Shown one piece after another: positions 60,972-64,000 of a stretch of 64,000 nt of DNA (position 1 is the stretch's first letter; the number at the start of each line of letters is the position of its first letter). The position numbers were made by a program, and so were the translations under genes. The notes beneath the pieces were generated by a model that saw only the letters and a program-made list of their open reading frames with translations, was not told the origin of the DNA and did no database searches. The stretch covers positions 3,909,674-3,973,673 of the forward strand of contig NZ_CM001514.1 of NCBI RefSeq assembly GCF_000263715.2, read 5' to 3'. This stretch comes from Pseudomonas synxantha BG33R. Lineage in GTDB: Bacteria; Pseudomonadota; Gammaproteobacteria; Pseudomonadales; Pseudomonadaceae.

Positions 60972-61001
60972 ACACACGCCGCCATGATGGGCGGCGTGTG
61001 T
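60972..61001. other. 12-bp GC-rich hairpin in the leader of the lysis block
   Basis: ACACACGCCGCC / GGCGGCGTGTGT with a 6-base loop (ATGATG). No T-run on either side. It lies between late element D and the endolysin-like start, so it would be in the leader RNA; attenuation or message protection is possible. Confidence 0.5.
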
Positions 61002-61007
61002 CAGGAA

Positions 61008-61030
61008 GGCTTTTAATCGGGTTTAAAGAG
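61008..61030 (-). promoter_or_regulatory. Late element, copy D
   Basis: CTTTTAATCGGGTTTAAAG core, one change from copies B and C. It is 81 bases before the lysis block, at the place of the Mu lysis promoter. Confidence 0.65.
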
Positions 61031-61067
61031 ATTTGATGTCAGCGTGAATACCGCATGCTGCTCGCAG

Positions 61068-61463
61068 TCACTCCGCCAGTGAGAGTTTCAATTGCCCGTC
61101 AGCAGTCGTTGTTTGATCTTGGCAAATCGACTTGCATGCCATTTTTTCGATAAAAATATTTTTGCCCTCATCATCAATCTCTACAAAGCATGTATGTCCA
61201 CCGGCTTTATAAGCATCTGGGATTTTGCTTGAGTTAGAAACTTCGAAAAGGATGGCAGTACGAAATTGCTGCTCAACTCGTACGTTGCTGAATTGCGCTG
61301 AGTACTTATCCAAACCTGGACAAACTTTTCGAATGGCCGGCAGAGCATTCGTCACGACCGCGTCGCTGGTAAGGACCTTAAACTCAGGAGGGCCTGACTC
61401 AGCACCACAACCTGAAAGAGCCAGAAGCACGACAACCAGGAAACCTGAAACCTTTGTTTTCAT
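61068..61463 (-). CDS. Small lipoprotein in the repressor operon
   Basis: 131 residues. Lipoprotein signal KVSGFLVVVLLALSGC (Cys near 19), then a soluble domain with four further Cys (VCPGLDK, HTCFVEID, MACKSICQD). Start ATG 61463. Follows the membrane-anchored gene by 12 bases on the same strand as the repressor, so it is likely made in the lysogen. A surface lipoprotein of this type may block superinfection (known for other temperate phages), but no family is recognised. Confidence 0.75.
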   Translation of the reverse strand: MKTKVSGFLVVVLLALSGCGAESGPPEFKVLTSDAVVTNALPAIRKVCPGLDKYSAQFSNVRVEQQFRTAILFEVSNSSKIPDAYKAGGHTCFVEIDDEGKNIFIEKMACKSICQDQTTTADGQLKLSLAE

Positions 61464-61475
61464 TACTCCACCCAC

Positions 61476-62063
61476 CTAAAAAAGCACCGCACCAATCAAG
61501 ATTCCGAGAGCAAAAATCCCGGCAGCATTCTTCTTATACAATAAAACAAAACTCTGAAATGTCAGCTCGGCGGGCTCACTTGCCGAAGCAACAACCGCCT
61601 TGAACTCAAGCACATACTCAAGTGTTTTTTGAAGCTGAGCCTTCTCAAGATCTTTAAGTTGGGTCCGGCCAAATGAGAGATCGCAGAACGTATTCATTTC
61701 TGCTTTTGCGTCCTTTTCGGCGACGGCCCTAAGTACCTTTCCAACAAGCCTGCGCTTGTCTGCACCTTCTCTAAGATACTCAAGCCTTTGTCGCATGACC
61801 TCTCGCGCTTCCGAGAATTGATCGGCTGTAATCTCATTGATCGACGTGACACCTAAATGGGCGTGCACCGTACGCCATACATCCCTAGGGTCATCACCAA
61901 GCTCTTCGCATTTAGCGCGCAGTTCATGCAGCTCTTTACGTTGAGCCGTGACCAACCCACGGGTTTCAGCTTTGTCGGCATCCGCGAGGCTGATATTGAT
62001 TCCGTAATTATTAATATCCCCTTCGGCTGCTTGACCGACTCCTCCTTGGAAGTTTTGCACCAT
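61476..62063 (-). CDS. ORF6C-like membrane-anchored protein with GDINNYG tag
   Basis: 195 residues from ATG 62063, one base after the repressor stop codon. N-terminal tag VQNFQGGVGQAAEGDINNYG, then a helical segment (LHELRAKCEELGDDPRDVWR ... HLGVTSINEITADQFSEA) like the ORF6C domain of phage antirepressors, and a single C-terminal membrane helix (AGIFALGILIGAVLF). Tail-anchored topology with the body in the cytosol. The tag echoes the end of the repressor. Role unknown; regulation of the repressor or an intracellular exclusion function are both possible. Confidence 0.72.
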   Translation of the reverse strand: MVQNFQGGVGQAAEGDINNYGINISLADADKAETRGLVTAQRKELHELRAKCEELGDDPRDVWRTVHAHLGVTSINEITADQFSEAREVMRQRLEYLREGADKRRLVGKVLRAVAEKDAKAEMNTFCDLSFGRTQLKDLEKAQLQKTLEYVLEFKAVVASASEPAELTFQSFVLLYKKNAAGIFALGILIGAVLF

Positions 62064-62064
62064 G

Positions 62065-62481
62065 TCACTTCTTCCCTTTGCCACCAACGTTGAGGGTCAG
62101 ACCCGACTGGTTTACCGATCCATGAATGTATTGGCCAACACTTTGAAATGTATGTTGTGCGCTGGTAGGAGCTTGCGCCCCCAGAAGAACGCGCAGCGCC
62201 TCATCTTGTCGCTCTTCAGGGCTGCGGCGAAATTGATCTAGAAACAGCCGCTCCCTGGTTGACGGCGGAAGCGATCCGCGCAGCCCTGTCAGTACGTACT
62301 GAACGTCTGCACCCGCGAGAGCAAAAGCCTCAAGCGCCTCCATGCCGGGTGCAACCGCACCAGCCTCGTATCGACTCCAAGTCTCTCTTGTCACGCCCGC
62401 AACTGCTCCAGCAGCAGCTTGAGTCAGCTTCAGGCGCTTGCGCTCTTCTTTGAGCCGCAGAAAAGGTGATCTATCCGTCAC
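62065..62481 (-). CDS. Phage repressor, XRE/Cro-CI type
   Basis: 138 residues from GTG 62481 (AAGGA 6 bases before). HTH LKLTQAAAGAVAGVTRETWS near residues 18-37, a linker with PPSTRERLFLDQFRRSPEER and a short C-terminus ending GSVNQSGLTLNVGG. Divergent from the gp16-like early gene across 84 bases with palindromic operators, so it is the likely lysogeny repressor. Upstream in-frame residues (MGGHGGGSCD...) would cover the operators and are rejected. Confidence 0.85.
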   Translation of the reverse strand: MTDRSPFLRLKEERKRLKLTQAAAGAVAGVTRETWSRYEAGAVAPGMEALEAFALAGADVQYVLTGLRGSLPPSTRERLFLDQFRRSPEERQDEALRVLLGAQAPTSAQHTFQSVGQYIHGSVNQSGLTLNVGGKGKK

Positions 62482-62515
62482 AAATATTCCTTGACTATGT
62501 GATCTATAGATCACA
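62464..62515. promoter_or_regulatory. Early/repressor operators
   Basis: Perfect palindrome TGTGATCTATAGATCACA at 62,498-62,515, and a second, imperfect site GTGATCTATCCGTCAC at 62,466-62,481 overlapping the repressor start. Both share GTGATCTAT. They sit between repressor and early gene, so they should bind the repressor, the gp16-like protein or both. Confidence 0.7.
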
Positions 62516-62565
62516 AAATCATCCACACAAACACTAATCATCTTTGCATCACAGGAGCCACCACC

Positions 62566-62778
62566 ATGGCCACCCATGCCAAAGCCCTATCCGCCGACCA
62601 GGTGAAAGAAAACTTCCGTCGGGTTGGCAAAACCATCACTGAATGGGCTACCGAGAACGGCTACACCCGTAACGAGGTGTATCGCGTACTCAATGGCCAA
62701 GCCAAAGCCCATTACGGCAAGGCTCACGATATTGCGGTGAAGCTTGGACTTAAACCTTCATCGGCGTTGGCAGCGTAA
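62566..62778 (+). CDS. BcepMu gp16-family DNA-binding protein
   Basis: 70 residues. SADQVKENFRRVGKTITEWA, NGYTRNEVYRVLNGQAKAHY and GKAHDIAVKLGLK fit the BcepMu gp16 family, short HTH proteins that start the early region of BcepMu-like phages (comparable in place to Mu Ner). AGGAG lies 8 bases before ATG 62566. It points away from the repressor and leads the plus-strand early genes. Confidence 0.85.
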   Translation: MATHAKALSADQVKENFRRVGKTITEWATENGYTRNEVYRVLNGQAKAHYGKAHDIAVKLGLKPSSALAA

Positions 62779-63057
62779 TGGCTGCCGTGCAGATGAGCGT
62801 CGACCGCTTCGGCTTTCTGTTTGTCGCGTTGTCGACTGGCGGGCCACGCGGGCTTCAGCCAATTGATCGCACAGCCAGCCCAGCGTTTTCGTGGCTTCAG
62901 CCTCGATTGATTGGCCCGGCCAACGAATTGGCCTCAGGGCCTGTTCAAGGCATTCAGCCGTTACAAGACCTTCAACTTCAAGAACTGCCGCAAGGCGTAA
63001 CCAGCCCTGCGCCAAAGCATTCACTTGCGCTTCAAGCGCCTCAATACGGTCGGTCAT
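62758..63057 (-). CDS. Coiled-coil protein opposite to the early genes, tentative
   Basis: 99 residues from ATG 63057 (or 101 from ATG 63063). Leading heptads (MTDRIEALEAQVNALAQGWL) and EAEATKTLGWLCDQLAEARV look like a real helical protein; the last 25 residues are Arg/Ser-rich. It fills the gap between the gp16-like gene and the next early gene but runs against them, overlapping the gp16-like end by 21 bases. Ribosome site weak. Confidence 0.45.
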   Translation of the reverse strand: MTDRIEALEAQVNALAQGWLRLAAVLEVEGLVTAECLEQALRPIRWPGQSIEAEATKTLGWLCDQLAEARVARQSTTRQTESRSGRRSSARQPLRCQRR

Positions 63058-63070
63058 AGCCATGTCTCAG

Positions 63071-63127
63071 TTTGCGAATGTACCGCAAAACTTTGCAGCT
63101 GGCGCAACCCGTTTGGCTAGCTGCAAA
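63071..63127. promoter_or_regulatory. Two inverted repeats before the second early gene
   Basis: TTTGCG/CGCAAA at 63,071-63,076 and 63,084-63,089, and TTTGCAGCT/AGCTGCAAA at 63,092-63,100 and 63,119-63,127. They lie 42-98 bases before ATG 63169 and directly before the opposed gene starting at 63,057, so may control both. Confidence 0.5.
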
Positions 63128-63168
63128 AAATCCATTTGTTTGGAAGACCGTCTGCAGGAGGGTTTCCA

Positions 63169-63648
63169 ATGAATCGCCGCCGCTGGAAGAACGTCCGTCC
63201 TACGTCGCTGCGCCACGCTTTAGAGCTGTGCAAGGACTTTGCAATCGATGCTCACAATAAAAGTGTGCAGCGCATCGCGGACGAGATGGGGCTGCCCGAT
63301 CACTGGGCGCTTTATAAATGGTTACAAACTGGTCGCATGCCCGCCAACTTGATCCGCCCTTACGAGCGGGTATGCAACTGCGATTACGTCACGCGCTGGA
63401 TAGCTGCTAGTGCAGGCCGCCTGACTATAGAAATGCCCACCGGGCGCAATTGCACTGCCCAGGATACACAGGCCCTGCAGGAGCTGCTGACAACCGCCGC
63501 CGGGAAGCTGCTCGCGTTCTACGCCAAGAACAGTGAAGCCGAAGAGACCCTGACTGCAATTCAGGCCGCGATGGAAGGGCTTGCTTGGCACCGAGGCAAC
63601 GTCAGCCAGACCCAACACCCACAACTGGAACTGGAGGGGCAGCCATGA
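63169..63648 (+). CDS. Phage early regulator, CII/CP76-like, tentative
   Basis: 159 residues from ATG 63169 (AGGAGGG 7 bases before). LRHALELCKDFAIDAHNKSV, QRIADEMGLPDHWALYKWLQ (HTH) and TGRMPANLIRPYERVCNCDY then VTRWIA resemble phage DNA-binding proteins of the CII/CP76 sort. The remainder is helical with a Gln-rich end. Overlaps the next gene by four bases. Confidence 0.7.
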   Translation: MNRRRWKNVRPTSLRHALELCKDFAIDAHNKSVQRIADEMGLPDHWALYKWLQTGRMPANLIRPYERVCNCDYVTRWIAASAGRLTIEMPTGRNCTAQDTQALQELLTTAAGKLLAFYAKNSEAEETLTAIQAAMEGLAWHRGNVSQTQHPQLELEGQP

Positions 63649-63947
63649 GCCGCACCGCCTCAGGAGCCGCTCGCGTGCTGGGCGTGCTGAAAGCCTTGAA
63701 GGGGCACACCGTCACCGGCCTCAGTAACACCGAGCTGGCCCAACTAACCAAGGACAGCCCGAGCAACATCACCCGCGCTATGCAAACCCTGATTGAAGAG
63801 GGGCTGGCAGTAAAGCTGGACAACGGTCGGTTTGCCCACTCGGTGGCGATGTTGCAAATCGCCCAGGCCCATGCCGAACACATGGCAAGGCTGACCCAGC
63901 GGATGCAAGAAATCAATCAGCGGATTGCCGCTGGCTCGCTCAACTAA
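63645..63947 (+). CDS. IclR-type winged-helix early protein
   Basis: 100 residues. Winged helix GLSNTELAQLTKDSPSNITR, AMQTLIEEGLAVKLDNGRFA typical of the IclR N-terminal domain, but without the IclR ligand domain; the rest is a coiled-coil tail (HMARLTQRMQEINQRI). Known as a stand-alone gene early in BcepMu-like phages. ATG 63645 overlaps the previous stop. Confidence 0.75.
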   Translation: MSRTASGAARVLGVLKALKGHTVTGLSNTELAQLTKDSPSNITRAMQTLIEEGLAVKLDNGRFAHSVAMLQIAQAHAEHMARLTQRMQEINQRIAAGSLN

Positions 63948-63957
63948 GGAGAAAACC

Positions 63958-64000
63958 ATGGCACGTACTAAAGCCCAACCTACTGCCCCAATTGAATTGC
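63958..64000 (+). CDS. Early gene, partial (runs off the right edge)
   Basis: ATG 63958 with AAGGAG 7 bases before, 10 bases after the previous stop; 14 codons visible (MARTKAQPTAPIEL). Too short to identify. Confidence 0.6.
   Translation, partial: MARTKAQPTAPIEL

Larger units (their letters stand above)
34642..64000 (-). mobile_element. Mu-like (BcepMu-type) transposable prophage, right part; continues beyond the window
   Basis: From 34,642 to the edge nearly every gene is phage-related. The late block is on the minus strand: lysis, Mu head genes (gp25-gp30, G, protease, T, gp36-38), contractile tail, fibre, Com, Dam. A repressor at 62.1-62.5 kb and early genes on the plus strand diverge, the order known from BcepMu. 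The transposase genes and the second end must lie beyond 64,000. No late gene shows a clear break, so the prophage may be functional. Confidence 0.9.

Noticed and set aside
60972..61001. Rho-independent terminator
   Set aside because: The hairpin is strong but has no T-run on either side and would lie inside the leader of the lysis block.
34642..64000. R-type pyocin (tail-only) cluster
   Set aside because: Terminase, portal, protease and major head genes plus repressor and a Mu-like end show a full phage.

Overview
The window is GC-rich and reads as a Pseudomonas chromosome of the P. fluorescens group: OprD-type porin, Pseudomonas-like uronate dehydrogenase, the reductive pyrimidine cluster, and many REP/REPIN palindromes with the core GTGGGAGGGGGCTTGCTCCC. 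It falls into two parts, a chromosomal part (1-34,641) and the late plus switch region of a Mu-like transposable prophage (34,642 to beyond the right edge).

Chromosomal part. A lipoprotein is cut by the left edge. A three-gene RND efflux operon follows (pump, then adaptor, then outer-membrane factor). Next comes a complete reductive pyrimidine pathway: carbamoylase and NCS1 permease on the minus strand, dihydropyrimidinase and the two-subunit dihydropyrimidine dehydrogenase on the plus strand, and a RutR-like TetR regulator beyond. Then copC-copD, a uronate block (OprD porin, udh, SMP-30 lactonase, TRAP transporter P-Q-M), an emrB-emrA-like pump, a 1,560-residue protein with six HTH-like repeats and a C-terminal SET domain, and a sulfide module (BigR-type sensor, sulfide:quinone reductase-like protein and TauE exporter, divergent from a Blh-type persulfide dioxygenase). 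Two copies of a 0.4-kb repeat with REP sequences at the edges lie at 14.2 and 22.9 kb.

Prophage part. The end at 34,642 resembles the right end of phage Mu and interrupts a REPIN. Reading right to left (the late direction) one meets repressor, lysis genes with nested Rz/Rz1, DksA-like protein, Mu-type head genes (terminase, portal, protease, major head), P2/Mu-type contractile tail genes with a -2/+1 frameshifted chaperone, baseplate, fibre, Com and a Dam methylase. Early genes point the other way (plus strand, from 62.5 kb), starting with a BcepMu gp16-type regulator, so the layout is BcepMu-like rather than Mu-like. The transposase genes and the other end lie outside the window.

The observations I rate highest are the SET/HTH-repeat protein, a palindromic element (CTTTTAATCGAGTTTAAAG) present four times at the head of four late gene blocks, the unknown cargo genes next to two of those copies, and the repressor operon that also encodes a membrane-anchored protein and a lipoprotein. 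No rRNA, tRNA or CRISPR array was seen.
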